Of a stretch of 64,000 nt of DNA, positions 28,370 to 38,571 are shown piece after piece. The stretch spans positions 810,501 through 874,500 of the forward strand of contig NZ_AP031575.1 in NCBI RefSeq assembly GCF_040436405.1, given 5' to 3'. This DNA is from Marinomonas sp. THO17 (GTDB lineage: Bacteria; Pseudomonadota; Gammaproteobacteria; Pseudomonadales; Marinomonadaceae). Made by a program: the position numbers and the translations under genes. The notes below the pieces were generated by a model. That model saw nothing but the letters and a program-made list of their open reading frames with translations, was not told the origin of the DNA and did not search any database. Within the stretch, counting starts at the first letter, position 1, and every line of letters starts with the position of its first letter.

Positions 28370-29553
28370 CCTGCACTCTCTTTTGTTAGGCTATTGTTAA
28401 TAACAGAACCTTCTGCACGACGGTTTTCTACATCCACTCGAGCAATAACAAACAAACTTGCCATAGTAATAATGAGACTACTGCCACCAAAGCTAATTAA
28501 TGGCAAAGTCAGCCCCTTAGTAGGTAAAAAACCTGTATTGACACCAATATTAATGATGACTTGAGCCAGTATTAAAATAGCGAACCCAAAACTCATGTAT
28601 GCGGCGAAAGGCTGCCCAAGAGACATAGCCTTATAACCTATTTTAAAAGCGCGACTGACCATCAAACCAAATAACAGTATTAGCAAGAGGCCCCCCATCA
28701 TTCCGGTCTCCTCTACCCAAATTGAAAACACAAAATCGGTATGAGCTTCTGGCAAATATGATAACTTCTGCACACTGTTGCCCAGGCCTAAACCAAACCA
28801 TTCACCCCGACCGTAAGCGATTAAGGCCTGACTCAATTGATAACCTTCATTAAAAGGATCTGCCCACGGATCGACAAAATTCATCAAGCGCTTGAGGCGA
28901 TAACTTTCCGACACAGCCACCAAAGCCAACATGGAAACCGCTGCGGCCATCAGTAACAAAAACTGATACAGAGGAGCACCACCTAAAAACAACAACACCA
29001 TCACGGTGCCAAGCAATACAACAGAGGCTCCAAAGTCTGGCTCTAATAGTAAAAACAATAAAAAAATACTGCACAGACACAAAGGCAGCACGAAGCCAAC
29101 CCAACCTTGTCGTACACGATCAGCGCGGCGCACCAAGTAGCCAGACACGTAGACCACCATACAGACTTTCGCTACTTCCGACGCTTGCAGATTAAACAAC
29201 ACCAGATTTATCCAGCGACGACTACCATTGACGCTTTTTCCAATGCCCGGCACTAATACCAAAATCAGCAATACCAGAGACAGGCCCATCATCAAAATCC
29301 CCCATTTTTGCAGCTGACTGGTTGGCAAAGACAGCATAATCCAACCAAAAATCAGTCCTAAAACAAGGTAAATCGTTTGACGAACCATAAAGAAATAAGG
29401 GTGACCATGAACACTTTCAGAAATAGAAATAGAAGCGCTGGACACCATAATAAGACCCAACGCCAAAATCGCAGTGACGGAAGTCAGAAACAAGGCATCA
29501 ACTCGCGAAAATTCATCCAACGACACGCGATCAAAAAGGCTCAACCACTTCAT
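28366..29553 (-). CDS. ftsW: peptidoglycan polymerase FtsW
   Basis: A 395-residue SEDS-family glycosyltransferase with about ten membrane segments that polymerises lipid II at the septum with FtsI. Conserved SEDS pieces include GSRRWINL, LEPDFGASVV, AYGRGEWFGLGLGNSVQKL, PEAHTDFVFSIWVEETG and GLTLPLISFGGSS. ATGA overlaps link it to murD upstream and murG downstream. Confidence 0.97.
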   Translation of the reverse strand: MKWLSLFDRVSLDEFSRVDALFLTSVTAILALGLIMVSSASISISESVHGHPYFFMVRQTIYLVLGLIFGWIMLSLPTSQLQKWGILMMGLSLVLLILVLVPGIGKSVNGSRRWINLVLFNLQASEVAKVCMVVYVSGYLVRRADRVRQGWVGFVLPLCLCSIFLLFLLLEPDFGASVVLLGTVMVLLFLGGAPLYQFLLLMAAAVSMLALVAVSESYRLKRLMNFVDPWADPFNEGYQLSQALIAYGRGEWFGLGLGNSVQKLSYLPEAHTDFVFSIWVEETGMMGGLLLILLFGLMVSRAFKIGYKAMSLGQPFAAYMSFGFAILILAQVIINIGVNTGFLPTKGLTLPLISFGGSSLIITMASLFVIARVDVENRRAEGSVINNSLTKESAG

Positions 29554-30896
29554 AGAGCATTAACCAGAGAAACAAAGTGCTGACCTCGCACTTCATAGTT
29601 TTTGTACATATCCAAGCTGGCGCAAGCGGGTGAAAACAGGACTATGTCGCCCTCTTCAGCCATTGACGAGGCTGCAAGTACAATCTCATCCAAGGTCTCA
29701 CAGCGCGAAAAAACCACATCTTCAGGTACAATGTGTGCAATACGTTCAGCGTCTTTACCAAACAAATATAAGTGTCGTACAAATTGCTGTAGCGGTTTCG
29801 CTAAGCTACTGAAATCAGCTCCCTTACCTTCTCCTCCCGCGATCAAAATAATATTCTTTCGACTGCTTCCTAATCCTTGTAATGCCGCCAAAGTAGCACC
29901 CACATTAGTACCTTTCGAGTCATTAATGTATGTAACTCCCAGATACTTACGCACCGTCTCACAGCGATGCTCTAAACCGCCAAAGCTTGCTAGTACTTCA
30001 GCAACTTGTGGTGCCTTAATATCAACTTTAAGCAATTCCAACATCGCCAAACAAGCCAACACATTGGCATGATTATGAGAGCCTTGTAATGCGATATTAT
30101 CTGTATGGTAAAGACGCTCCACACCACGACACAACCAAGCTCCTTCACCATCAGCTAGAAGACCAAATTCTTTAAGGTCAGGACTTTTTGTTGTAAAGGC
30201 TCGCACAGGGACACCTTCAGCTAATAAAGGTGCAGTGAGAATATCTTGCTTATTACAGACTGCTGCTTTACAACCACGATAAACCCGTTGTTTGGCTCTT
30301 TGATATTCATATAAATCGTCATAACGATCCATATGATCTTCTGAAACGTTGAGCAAACATGCCACATCTGCTTTCAAGGCATGAGTCGTTTCCAACTGAA
30401 AGCTGGACAATTCCAGCACATAATAGTCTTTATCATCTGCTAATAAATCTAATGCTGGTAAACCGAGATTACCGCCAGCTATGGCCTTTTTCCCCAAGGC
30501 TTGGAGCAACTTAGCCAACAAGGTTGTGACAGTACTTTTGGCATTTGATCCTGTAATGGCCACAAAGGGTGCATTGGCGTAATCACAAAACAAATCTATG
30601 TCACCACGCATAGCAACACCCTTTTCAGCTAAGCGTTTCAAAACTGGCGTTTTTAAAGAAATACCTGGACTGACAAACAATTCAGTCACCCCAAGACTTT
30701 CAAGCACATCCAGATCACCCACCATGATTCGATCTTCAGGACAATGAGCCTTTACCTCTTCAAGCCCGGGTGGTTGCGTTCGCGAATCCACCACATAAAA
30801 GTCCAAGTCTTTTGAAGACAAAAAACGGGCACAAGATACCCCTGTCGCTCCCAAGCCGACAACGGCTCTTATTCGATCTGACCCGATTAACGACAT
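29550..30896 (-). CDS. murD: UDP-N-acetylmuramoyl-L-alanine--D-glutamate ligase
   Basis: A 448-residue Mur ligase adding D-Glu. It has the N-terminal nucleotide fold VVGLGATGVSCARFL, the P-loop ITGSNAKSTVTTL (Ala in place of the usual Gly in GxxGKST, a common MurD variant), LSSFQLET, LNVSEDHMDRYDD and INDSKGTNVGATLAAL. It starts 10 nt after mraY and overlaps ftsW. Confidence 0.97.
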   Translation of the reverse strand: MSLIGSDRIRAVVGLGATGVSCARFLSSKDLDFYVVDSRTQPPGLEEVKAHCPEDRIMVGDLDVLESLGVTELFVSPGISLKTPVLKRLAEKGVAMRGDIDLFCDYANAPFVAITGSNAKSTVTTLLAKLLQALGKKAIAGGNLGLPALDLLADDKDYYVLELSSFQLETTHALKADVACLLNVSEDHMDRYDDLYEYQRAKQRVYRGCKAAVCNKQDILTAPLLAEGVPVRAFTTKSPDLKEFGLLADGEGAWLCRGVERLYHTDNIALQGSHNHANVLACLAMLELLKVDIKAPQVAEVLASFGGLEHRCETVRKYLGVTYINDSKGTNVGATLAALQGLGSSRKNIILIAGGEGKGADFSSLAKPLQQFVRHLYLFGKDAERIAHIVPEDVVFSRCETLDEIVLAASSMAEEGDIVLFSPACASLDMYKNYEVRGQHFVSLVNAL

Positions 30897-30906
30897 GATG
30901 CTTCTC

Positions 30907-31989
30907 CTAGCGAACTTTCAGAGTAGCCAAACCGATCAAAACTAAACACACAGTAATGATCCAAAAACGCACAATGACTTTAGGTTCTGCCCAACCTTTT
31001 AATTCAAAATGATGATGGATGGGTGCCATTCTAAAAATACGACGCTTGGTCAATTTATAGGACGCTACCTGTAAAATAACCGATACCGTTTCCATTACGA
31101 ATACACCACCCATAATGAAAAGCACCAACTCCTGACGAACTACAACAGCAATTACACCAAGCGCAGCACCTAACGCCAAAGACCCCACATCCCCCATAAA
31201 AATTTGTGCAGGGTAAGTGTTAAACCATAAAAAGCCTAATCCAGCACCAGCCAAAGCGGCACAAAACACCAATAACTCACCTGTTCCCTGCACATAGGGG
31301 ATCAACAAATACTCAGAGAACTGACTATTACCAGTCAGGTAAGCAAAAATACCTAGCGCGCCACCAACCAGTACCGTAGGTAAAATCGCTAAGCCATCTA
31401 AACCATCGGTTAAGTTCACTGCGTTACTGGTGCCAACAATGACAAAATAGGTAAGCACAACAAAGAAGATTCCCAAAGGAATAGCGACATCTTTAAACAA
31501 AGGAACAATCAGAGAAGTTTCCACTGGTGTTGTGGCAGTAATGTAAAGAAACACGGCTGCTGCCAAACCGAAGAAGCTCTGCCAAAAGTACTTCCATTTA
31601 GCCGGTAAACCACGAGGATTCTTCTCAACTACTTTACGATAGTCGTCTACCCAGCCAATGGCTCCAAAACTCAACATCACCAACAACACTAGCCATACAT
31701 AATGATTAGTTAAGTCACCCCATAAGATGGTACTAACGGAAATGGAAAAAATAATGAGTGCACCACCCATAGTTGGTGTGCCTGCTTTTGACAAATGGGT
31801 TTGCGGGCCATCATCTCGAACCGCCTGACCAATTTGTAACCGCTGCAACATGACAATCACCTTATTACCAATTAATAAAGAGATCACCAAGGCAGTTAAC
31901 ACCCCTAAAATGGCGCGTAATGATAGATAGTTAAATACCGTAAAAAAGGTGTGGTACTTACTTAAATAGGTTGTGAGAAGAAGTAACAT
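30907..31989 (-). CDS. mraY: phospho-MurNAc-pentapeptide transferase
   Basis: A 360-residue integral membrane enzyme (about ten helices) that moves phospho-MurNAc-pentapeptide onto undecaprenyl phosphate to give lipid I. Family motifs include [21 protein letters not shown] (aspartate pair for Mg), [26 protein letters not shown] and [13 protein letters not shown]. It has the standard E. coli length and sits between murF and murD as usual. Confidence 0.98.
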   Translation of the reverse strand: MLLLLTTYLSKYHTFFTVFNYLSLRAILGVLTALVISLLIGNKVIVMLQRLQIGQAVRDDGPQTHLSKAGTPTMGGALIIFSISVSTILWGDLTNHYVWLVLLVMLSFGAIGWVDDYRKVVEKNPRGLPAKWKYFWQSFFGLAAAVFLYITATTPVETSLIVPLFKDVAIPLGIFFVVLTYFVIVGTSNAVNLTDGLDGLAILPTVLVGGALGIFAYLTGNSQFSEYLLIPYVQGTGELLVFCAALAGAGLGFLWFNTYPAQIFMGDVGSLALGAALGVIAVVVRQELVLFIMGGVFVMETVSVILQVASYKLTKRRIFRMAPIHHHFELKGWAEPKVIVRFWIITVCLVLIGLATLKVR

Positions 31990-32003
31990 GGCTCAAGAAC
32001 ATC

Positions 32004-33350
32004 CTAATCTTTTAATTTTTCTACAATTTTTTCCATCTTAGCGGAGCGAGAGCCCTTCACTAAAATAGCGTGGTTTTTATCTAGCTCTTGCACAACAACA
32101 GCCGCTTCTTCATGGTGATCACAAAAATGCGCATCACCACCTAAATTCTCAAAAGTTTTTCCTGCAATCGCTGCCAATGGCCCTAAACAGACCAAATGTG
32201 ACACGTCTTTTTGCTTTGCATACTCTCCTAGTTCGGCATGAAATTCATCTTGACGCTCGCCAAGCTCCCCCAATCCCCCCAAAACCAACCAAGTTGCCGA
32301 GGCAGCTTGCATAGTTAGCACATCAATGGCCGCTTTCACCGAAGTGGGGTTCGCATTGTAACAATCATTGATCAACAGAGCGCCTTTTTTTGTATTTAGA
32401 CGCTCCAAACGACCTGACACCTGAACAGCTTGCGCCAATTTCCCAGCGGCATCAGTAAAAGACATTCCGACTGTCATCAAGGCCAACACAATCGCCATAC
32501 CATTGGCAATTTGGTGACGCCCAGGACTTCCTACTTCGACAGACAAAGTTTCACCTTGATAGCACAAAGTAACTTGGCTAGATTGCGCACCGAGCACAAT
32601 ATCTTTGGCAAATAAACTGGCTTTATCAGTAAAACCAAATGACAAGACCTTGCGTTGTCCAGCAATACCACACCAATAATCAAAAAAAGCATCGTCTGAA
32701 TTCAAAATCACAGTGGCATTGTCTGCAGCTCCCGTAATTAAACTGCCTTTTTCGATGGCAATGCCTTCTAAGCTGCCCAAACCTTCAAAATGACTACCAC
32801 TGGCATTTGTCAAAATCACCACATCTGGCTGAGCAATACTCGCCAAACTGGCAATTTCACCAGGATAATTGGTACCAGCCTCAATCACGGCCACTTCATG
32901 GTATGGTTGTAATTCCAGTAAGGTTTGCGGTAAACCAATTTGGTTGTTTAAGTTAGCGCGGGTTTTTAACACATTTTTATGACTGAGGGATTGGGCAAGC
33001 CAGTCTTTTACAGTGGTTTTACCATTGCTACCAGTAATGCAAATCACCGGCCCTTGAAATGCATGACGTATTAGATTAGCAATTCGACCATACGCCACTC
33101 GAGTATCTTCCACTTTAATATGACAAATGCCTTGCAACTCACTATCACTGACTACACAGACTGCCCCCATTTCAATGGCTTGATAGGCAAAGTCGTGACC
33201 ATCAAAATGCTCACCACGTAAGGCAACAAAGACACTACTAGGCTCGATTTTGCGGGTATCTGTGATAACACTTTCAACAAATTGATTGTCTCCCACCAGT
33301 TCGCCATCACAAGCGAGGGCCATTTCTTCCAGAGACAATTTAACTAACAT
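32004..33350 (-). CDS. murF: UDP-MurNAc-tripeptide--D-Ala-D-Ala ligase
   Basis: A 448-residue Mur ligase that attaches D-Ala-D-Ala, the product of the nearby ddl. P-loop ITGSNGKTTVKDWL, EAGTNYPGEI, and INDCYNANPTSVKAAID are the key segments. Its ATG lies inside the end of murE (11-nt overlap), with AGAAGA as ribosome-binding site. C-terminal ILVKGSRSAKMEKIVE matches the family. Confidence 0.97.
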   Translation of the reverse strand: MLVKLSLEEMALACDGELVGDNQFVESVITDTRKIEPSSVFVALRGEHFDGHDFAYQAIEMGAVCVVSDSELQGICHIKVEDTRVAYGRIANLIRHAFQGPVICITGSNGKTTVKDWLAQSLSHKNVLKTRANLNNQIGLPQTLLELQPYHEVAVIEAGTNYPGEIASLASIAQPDVVILTNASGSHFEGLGSLEGIAIEKGSLITGAADNATVILNSDDAFFDYWCGIAGQRKVLSFGFTDKASLFAKDIVLGAQSSQVTLCYQGETLSVEVGSPGRHQIANGMAIVLALMTVGMSFTDAAGKLAQAVQVSGRLERLNTKKGALLINDCYNANPTSVKAAIDVLTMQAASATWLVLGGLGELGERQDEFHAELGEYAKQKDVSHLVCLGPLAAIAGKTFENLGGDAHFCDHHEEAAVVVQELDKNHAILVKGSRSAKMEKIVEKLKD

Positions 33351-34803
33351 ATTCTTCTAACACCTTACTGGCTTCTTCTTTGTCATCAAAATGATGTTTA
33401 ACACCATCAATATCTTGGTAAGTCTCATGTCCTTTACCAGCAATTAAAATAACATCATTTGGCGAAGCTGACATCACTGCTTGACGAATTGCCAAGCGCC
33501 GATCTGCTTGCTGATGATAACAGGCCTCTGTGTCAATTTTCTCTACCGCATCTGCAAATATTTGCGCGACTGATTCAGTACGTGGATTATCAGAGGTTAG
33601 CCATACATCATCGGCGTTTTCCATTGCTGCTGCCATCATCAAAGGACGCTTTCCTCTGTCCCTATCGCCACCGCAACCAAACACACAAATAAGCTTACCA
33701 CTAGTATGCTCTTTGACTGCAGATAAAGCACTCTGCAAAGCATCTGCTGTGTGTGCAAAGTCCACTACCACTAACGGCGCACCTTGCTTTTCTATCTTAT
33801 CCATTCGACCTGGCGCACCTTGCAAGCTCTGTAATGCCGCAATTAAATTTTGTTTATTCGCAGTTTGCTGCCAGAGTGAAGCCAATGCAGCCAACGCATT
33901 TTGCACATTAAATCGACCTAATAGAGGTAAAAAGACAGCTTGTTCACCTTCAGGATGGCATAAAGTAAAACGACAACCTGTTGGCTCAAGTTGCAAATCC
34001 TTGGTGTAAAAATCGGCTTGCGGATTCGCCTCACTGTAAAAATAGCAATTAGCATTAATGGCAGGTTGCGCCATAAAAGCAACATATTCATCATCTAAAC
34101 AAAAGACCGCATTCTCAACGCTTGGGTAAGAGAACAATTTCTGCTTGGCTGCAGCGTAATTTTCCATGGTAAGGTGATAATCTAGATGATCTCGGGTTAG
34201 ATTGGAAAACACTGCGGTTTGAAAGGTCACTCCTAAAATACGCCCTTGATCAAGGGCATGAGAAGATGCTTCAAACGCCACATAATCTACGCCCTGCTGT
34301 GCGAGGGACATTAAGGTTTTATGCATTGTCAAAATGTCTGGCGTGGTTTGTTCGGCGGCTTCTAATTGACCTAGAGGGCCGATACCAAAGGTTCCAACAA
34401 GACCACTTCGCTGACCGACTTTTTCAGCCAATTGCGCAGCATAATAACAAATAGAAGATTTGCCATTGGTGCCAGTTACCGCCATCATTTTGGCTGGCAT
34501 TGAACCAAATTTTTGCAAGCATGAGAGCATAAGATCAATTGGCTCATCCACAGCAAGCAGTTGAATATCTTGCCTCTTAACGTTCAAGCCAGTAGGTAAG
34601 ATTGCCAGCTGACAACCTAACGCAACAACATCATCTAGATAATCCCAACCGTTTGAGGTCACACCCGGCAAAGCGAAAAACACACCATCTTTATCCAGCT
34701 TTCGACTATCCGTTTCTATATGGCTATAAAAAGCAGAATGCGGGCTACCCTGTTCAGAGTAGCCCGCTAATGAAAGTATATCTTGATGAGAAATGACTGG
34801 CAT
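33340..34803 (-). CDS. murE: UDP-MurNAc-dipeptide--meso-diaminopimelate ligase
   Basis: A 487-residue Mur ligase adding the third stem-peptide residue. The P-loop is VTGTNGKSSICYY. The amino-acid-selecting motif reads TSDNPRTE, and DNPR indicates meso-diaminopimelate rather than lysine, as expected for a Gram-negative. HALDQGRI, LTRDHLDYH and IAGKGHETYQ are also present. A perfect GGAGG ribosome-binding site lies in the ftsI stop region, 3 nt after ftsI. Confidence 0.97.
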   Translation of the reverse strand: MPVISHQDILSLAGYSEQGSPHSAFYSHIETDSRKLDKDGVFFALPGVTSNGWDYLDDVVALGCQLAILPTGLNVKRQDIQLLAVDEPIDLMLSCLQKFGSMPAKMMAVTGTNGKSSICYYAAQLAEKVGQRSGLVGTFGIGPLGQLEAAEQTTPDILTMHKTLMSLAQQGVDYVAFEASSHALDQGRILGVTFQTAVFSNLTRDHLDYHLTMENYAAAKQKLFSYPSVENAVFCLDDEYVAFMAQPAINANCYFYSEANPQADFYTKDLQLEPTGCRFTLCHPEGEQAVFLPLLGRFNVQNALAALASLWQQTANKQNLIAALQSLQGAPGRMDKIEKQGAPLVVVDFAHTADALQSALSAVKEHTSGKLICVFGCGGDRDRGKRPLMMAAAMENADDVWLTSDNPRTESVAQIFADAVEKIDTEACYHQQADRRLAIRQAVMSASPNDVILIAGKGHETYQDIDGVKHHFDDKEEASKVLEEYVS

Positions 34804-34806
34804 ACG

Positions 34807-36570
34807 CTAGCCTCCTTGCGCCACCTGATATGGAAGCTTTTTCGTTTGTAATCTTACTTCCCGCAATCCTTCTGGCATATCTGGGTAAATATTTAAGGTG
34901 GTGAGCGCACCTTCCATCACACGTGAAAAAACTGGCGCCGCCACTTCTCCACCATAATACTCACGACCTTTTGGATCATTTACCATCACTACCATGGCCA
35001 ATCTTGGATTTGACGCCGGCGCAACACCGGCGAACAAGGCAATGTATTGATCGTATTCATAACCCTTTGAACCAACTTTGTGTACCGTGCCTGTTTTACC
35101 CGCCACACGATAGCCTGGAATTTGTGCCGCTTTACCTGAGCCTCGTTGCACAACCGCTTCCATCATTTTCACCACATCACCAGCAACCTGGCTGGGTATC
35201 ACCTGCTTTCCTTCGGCTGGTATATCTTGCTTAAAAATGGTGACAGGTACACGATAACCATGATTAGCTAAGGCCATATAAGCTTGCGCAAGCTGAAGTG
35301 TGGAAACAGACAAACCGTACCCATAAGATAAAGCAGCAACTTCAGCTGGATGCCACTTAGGATGGGACGGCAAAACACCTGTAGCCTCACCAGGGAAACC
35401 AATGCCAACTGGCGAACCAATACCAAGTTCATAATCCATATTCCAAACCGCATCTTGCGATAGGGATAAAGCAACTTTAGAAGCTCCCACGTTACTGGAT
35501 TTAATCAGCAGTTTTTCAAAATCTATGGCGCCGTAGTTGGCTGCATCTCGAATGGTGAAGCGACCAAAGCGCATATAACCAGGCGAGGTATCAATAATAG
35601 ATTCTGTAGAATATTGCCCCGACATCAAGGCTGCAGAAATGGTAAAGGGCTTCATGGTCGATCCAGGTTCAAACAAATCAATAACAGCACGATTACGCAA
35701 TTCTTCATATTCTAGTGCAGAACGATCATTTGGATTATAGGATGGCTGATTAACCATGGCCAAAATCTCACCTGTTTTCACATCCAAAATCACTGCTGAT
35801 GCGGATGTCGCCCTATGCTCAGTCACTGCGGCCTTAAGTTCTCGATAAGCCAGATATTGCAATCTCAGATCAATACTTAACTCAATATTTTCACCAGGAC
35901 GCTCGTGTATTTCATCGCCGATACCATGAATAATATTACCCGACAAATCTTTTAAATAACGACGTTCACCCGGCTGTCCTTGCAAAGCAGCATCATAAGC
36001 CAGTTCAATACCTTCTTGCCCTTTATCGTCTATATTAGTAAAACCCACTACATGAGAAGCCACTTCACCTGCTGGATAAAAGCGCTTGTACTCTTTCATC
36101 TTACTAACACCTAACACCTTTGCCGCCATAATGGCATCGGCTTCTTGTGGTGGTATTTGCCGACGTAAATACATGAAGGAGCGATTTTTATTCGCCTCAA
36201 ACTTTTCTTGCAACCATGCTCGCCCCACCCCCATAACTTCCGCCAAGCGTTTGATCTCTTGCTCAGGGCCCACTCCAACGGTAGGGTCACTCGGCATTCT
36301 CCACAAGGCCTTAGGGTTGGCAATAATAGTCCAAGTTGGTGTACTAACTGCCAAGGGCTCACCACGACGGTCCAAAATCATACCTCGAGTAGCAGGAATG
36401 GATTCAGTTCGGACAGCACGAATCTCGCCCTGATTCTGTAAAAAAGCTTTGTCTACCACTGTTAGATAAAACAAACGCCCAGCAGCCACGACAAACAAAA
36501 TGAGGGCCATTCCATACACAAAGCGTAGGCGCCATTTACCGATATATTGAGAACTCTCTAACGTTTTCAT
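34807..36570 (-). CDS. ftsI: septal peptidoglycan transpeptidase FtsI (PBP3)
   Basis: A 587-residue class B penicillin-binding protein. One membrane segment (about 17-38) is followed by the pedestal domain and the transpeptidase. Catalytic motifs are STMK with Ser304, SSN at 358-360 and KTGT at 492-495. It acts in the periplasm with FtsW to cross-link septal wall. Length matches E. coli (588). Its ATG overlaps the ftsL stop (ATGA). An RRG-containing N-terminal segment (MILDRRGEPLAVS) is typical of the family. Confidence 0.97.
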   Translation of the reverse strand: MKTLESSQYIGKWRLRFVYGMALILFVVAAGRLFYLTVVDKAFLQNQGEIRAVRTESIPATRGMILDRRGEPLAVSTPTWTIIANPKALWRMPSDPTVGVGPEQEIKRLAEVMGVGRAWLQEKFEANKNRSFMYLRRQIPPQEADAIMAAKVLGVSKMKEYKRFYPAGEVASHVVGFTNIDDKGQEGIELAYDAALQGQPGERRYLKDLSGNIIHGIGDEIHERPGENIELSIDLRLQYLAYRELKAAVTEHRATSASAVILDVKTGEILAMVNQPSYNPNDRSALEYEELRNRAVIDLFEPGSTMKPFTISAALMSGQYSTESIIDTSPGYMRFGRFTIRDAANYGAIDFEKLLIKSSNVGASKVALSLSQDAVWNMDYELGIGSPVGIGFPGEATGVLPSHPKWHPAEVAALSYGYGLSVSTLQLAQAYMALANHGYRVPVTIFKQDIPAEGKQVIPSQVAGDVVKMMEAVVQRGSGKAAQIPGYRVAGKTGTVHKVGSKGYEYDQYIALFAGVAPASNPRLAMVVMVNDPKGREYYGGEVAAPVFSRVMEGALTTLNIYPDMPEGLREVRLQTKKLPYQVAQGG

Positions 36571-36845
36571 GGTTTCACTATTATCAATTCATTTTGAGAT
36601 GGCGCATGCATATTTAGATCCTTTATTGCTGTCTGCTCCAACCGACTTGGTTGAGTTAAAGCACTTTGCTCCAAAAGCAACTGCCCCCATTTCACTTCAA
36701 AATCCACTTCTTCTTGCTTGAGTTTTTGTAAATAAGAAAAATCTTGTCGAAACTCATAAACCTGTACCACAACGAACAAAGAAACCAGAGTCAGCACCAC
36801 CACACCAAATAAAAAGATGATGGGTGTGAATCTCGATTTATTCAC
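36567..36845 (-). CDS. ftsL: cell division protein FtsL
   Basis: A 92-residue bitopic division protein, poorly conserved in sequence but fixed in position between rsmH and ftsI. One membrane segment (about 8-26) is followed by a periplasmic coiled coil ([20 protein letters not shown]). Two GTG starts are possible, at 36851 and 36845. The second has GGAG at good spacing and is chosen. Either way the gene begins inside the rsmH coding sequence. Confidence 0.9.
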   Translation of the reverse strand: MNKSRFTPIIFLFGVVVLTLVSLFVVVQVYEFRQDFSYLQKLKQEEVDFEVKWGQLLLEQSALTQPSRLEQTAIKDLNMHAPSQNELIIVKP

Positions 36846-37776
36846 TGACACGCTCCAATACTCTTAATACCGCACTGCGCGAGCGAACATTATCATTTAC
36901 CTCATTCTTAGAAGGTTTAATTGCCTTACCTACTGTTTTGAATTTGATGTCCAAATGCGCATTCTGAATCGGTAAGTGTCGAGGCAATTCCGGTCCTTTG
37001 GACTTCAATTTCATAAAGCGCTTAACAATACGGTCTTCCAATGAGTGAAAGCTGATCACTACTAAACGACCACCTACTTTAAGAGCATCCACTGCCGCTT
37101 CTAGACCTTTTTCTAAATCACCCAATTCATTATTTATATGAATTCGAATTCCTTGAAAGGCGCGTGTTGCAGGGTTTTTGCCTTTTTCCCAAGCTGGATT
37201 TGCTTCCGCAATAATTTTCGCCAATTGCAAGGTACTGACAATCGGCGTATGCACTCGATATTCACATATTGCTTTAGCAATACGGCGGGAAAAACGTTCT
37301 TCACCGTATTGATACATGACATCTGCTAACTCTTTTTCTTCTACGTGAGCAATCCATTCAGCCGCACTCATACCCTCATTTGGATTCATACGCATATCCA
37401 ATGGGCCATCATTCATAAAACTAAAACCACGCTCAGCATCATCCAGCTGAGGCGATGAAACACCCAAGTCCATCATGACGCCATCAATCTTCTCAGTTCC
37501 AAATACGACTGAAATGTGCTCTTGCATATTGGCAAAACTGTCTTGCACGATGTGAAAGCGCGCATCTTCTTGCTCAAGTTGTCGACCAAACCCAATCGCC
37601 ACAGGATCTTTATCAAACCCTAACAAACGCCCTTTATTCAGCTGACTTAACACCAAACGTGTATGCCCACCTCGCCCAAAGGTACCATCGAGATAATCCC
37701 CATCCGGGTTGGTCACCAACATATCGACGGATTCATTAAGCATTACACTTATGTGTTCGTGTTCGGCATTTGTCAT
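36838..37776 (-). CDS. rsmH: 16S rRNA (cytosine-1402-N4)-methyltransferase
   Basis: A 312-residue SAM-dependent methyltransferase (formerly MraW) that modifies C1402 in the ribosomal P site. Motif I is [12 protein letters not shown], then [38 protein letters not shown] and [15 protein letters not shown]. The start overlaps the mraZ stop (ATGA). Confidence 0.97.
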   Translation of the reverse strand: MTNAEHEHISVMLNESVDMLVTNPDGDYLDGTFGRGGHTRLVLSQLNKGRLLGFDKDPVAIGFGRQLEQEDARFHIVQDSFANMQEHISVVFGTEKIDGVMMDLGVSSPQLDDAERGFSFMNDGPLDMRMNPNEGMSAAEWIAHVEEKELADVMYQYGEERFSRRIAKAICEYRVHTPIVSTLQLAKIIAEANPAWEKGKNPATRAFQGIRIHINNELGDLEKGLEAAVDALKVGGRLVVISFHSLEDRIVKRFMKLKSKGPELPRHLPIQNAHLDIKFKTVGKAIKPSKNEVNDNVRSRSAVLRVLERVSE

Positions 37777-38228
37777 AAAGAGATATCCATCATGCTTTCT
37801 GTCTGTAAGTCCTCAAGCGCATCTTGGGATAAATAATCTTCTCGTTGCGCATCCCATTCTTCTTGACTCCAAATTTCAAGTTTTTTGCCTTGACCAAGAA
37901 TGGTGAGCTTTTTATCAAGCCGCGCAAATTCTCGAAGTGGCGCCGGCAATAAAATTCGCCCAGCCTTGTCTACTTCTAAATCGGTAGCGTGTCCCACTAG
38001 CAAACGTTGCAAACGCCTTGCTTGTGGCTGAAAAGTAGGCAGTTTGTCTAACTTCTGCTGAATTAACTCCCACTCCGATAAGGGATAAAGCAATAAACAA
38101 CGAGAAACAGGATCTATGGTGACCACCACACCTTCTTCCTCATATTGACTGAGTTCATCACGCAAGCGAGCAGGAAGCGACATGCGCCCCTTTGCATCCA
38201 CACTGACTTGATGAATCCCTCTAAACAC
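37773..38228 (-). CDS. mraZ: MraZ, transcriptional regulator of the dcw cluster
   Basis: A 151-residue double-AbrB-fold protein that represses its own operon in E. coli. It starts at a GTG giving [26 protein letters not shown], which lines up with E. coli MFRGATLVNLDSKGR and gives almost the same length (152). A longer frame to a GTG at 38261 would place the operator inside the coding sequence and is less likely. The second half repeats the domain ([26 protein letters not shown]). It is the first gene of the 15-gene cluster ending with ftsZ. Confidence 0.95.
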   Translation of the reverse strand: MFRGIHQVSVDAKGRMSLPARLRDELSQYEEEGVVVTIDPVSRCLLLYPLSEWELIQQKLDKLPTFQPQARRLQRLLVGHATDLEVDKAGRILLPAPLREFARLDKKLTILGQGKKLEIWSQEEWDAQREDYLSQDALEDLQTESMMDISL

Positions 38229-38235
38229 AATTATA

Positions 38236-38271
38236 TCCCACTTATCGACACTTTCTCCCACAATTTAACAC
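38236..38271 (-). promoter_or_regulatory. MraZ operator: GTG boxes with 10-bp spacing
   Basis: On the minus strand GTG recurs at exactly 10-bp steps: GTGTTA (38271), GTGGGA (38261), GTGTCG (38251) and GTGGGA (38241), ending 8 bp before the mraZ start codon. Known MraZ sites are short direct TGGGN or GTG-containing repeats with a 10-bp period. The two GTGGGA boxes are the strongest. Upstream AT-rich DNA contains possible but unconvincing promoter boxes. Confidence 0.75.
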
Positions 38272-38571
38272 CATTCCACCAAAATAGTAAAAAAATATTG
38301 GTTAAAAAATGCAAAATTGATGAAAAGCAGGCACAACAAAACCTCTCTAGAATCAAATGAGTGGTAAAAACATGTACTTCTGGAAACAAAAAAGACTTTT
38401 AAAACAATAAAGAAGGAAAAATATGGGGACAATTCCCATTTTCGACGACCAAAAATATGAAAAAAGGGTATAAAGTGGGAAATAAGGACAAGGACACGCT
38501 AAAACCAAAGCCAATCGAACAAAGCGATAGCTTTACTTATCAACATGAGTCTTGAGAGACAAAGAAATGAG
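38272..38571. other. intergenic region between mraZ and rnpB
   Basis: About 300 bp of AT-rich sequence without a credible gene. It must hold the mraZ promoter and the 3' flank of rnpB. I see an imperfect palindrome ATGGG/CCCAT at 38423-38439 and no clear hairpin terminator apart from the U-run after rnpB. Confidence 0.6.

Noticed and set aside
29550-30896. Possible defect in the MurD P-loop (SNAKST instead of SNGKST)
   Set aside because: Alanine at this place is a known MurD variation and the rest of the enzyme is intact.
38423-38439. ATGGG/CCCAT palindrome upstream of mraZ
   Set aside because: Only five base pairs with no U-tract and no relation to known sites; easily chance in a 300-bp gap.
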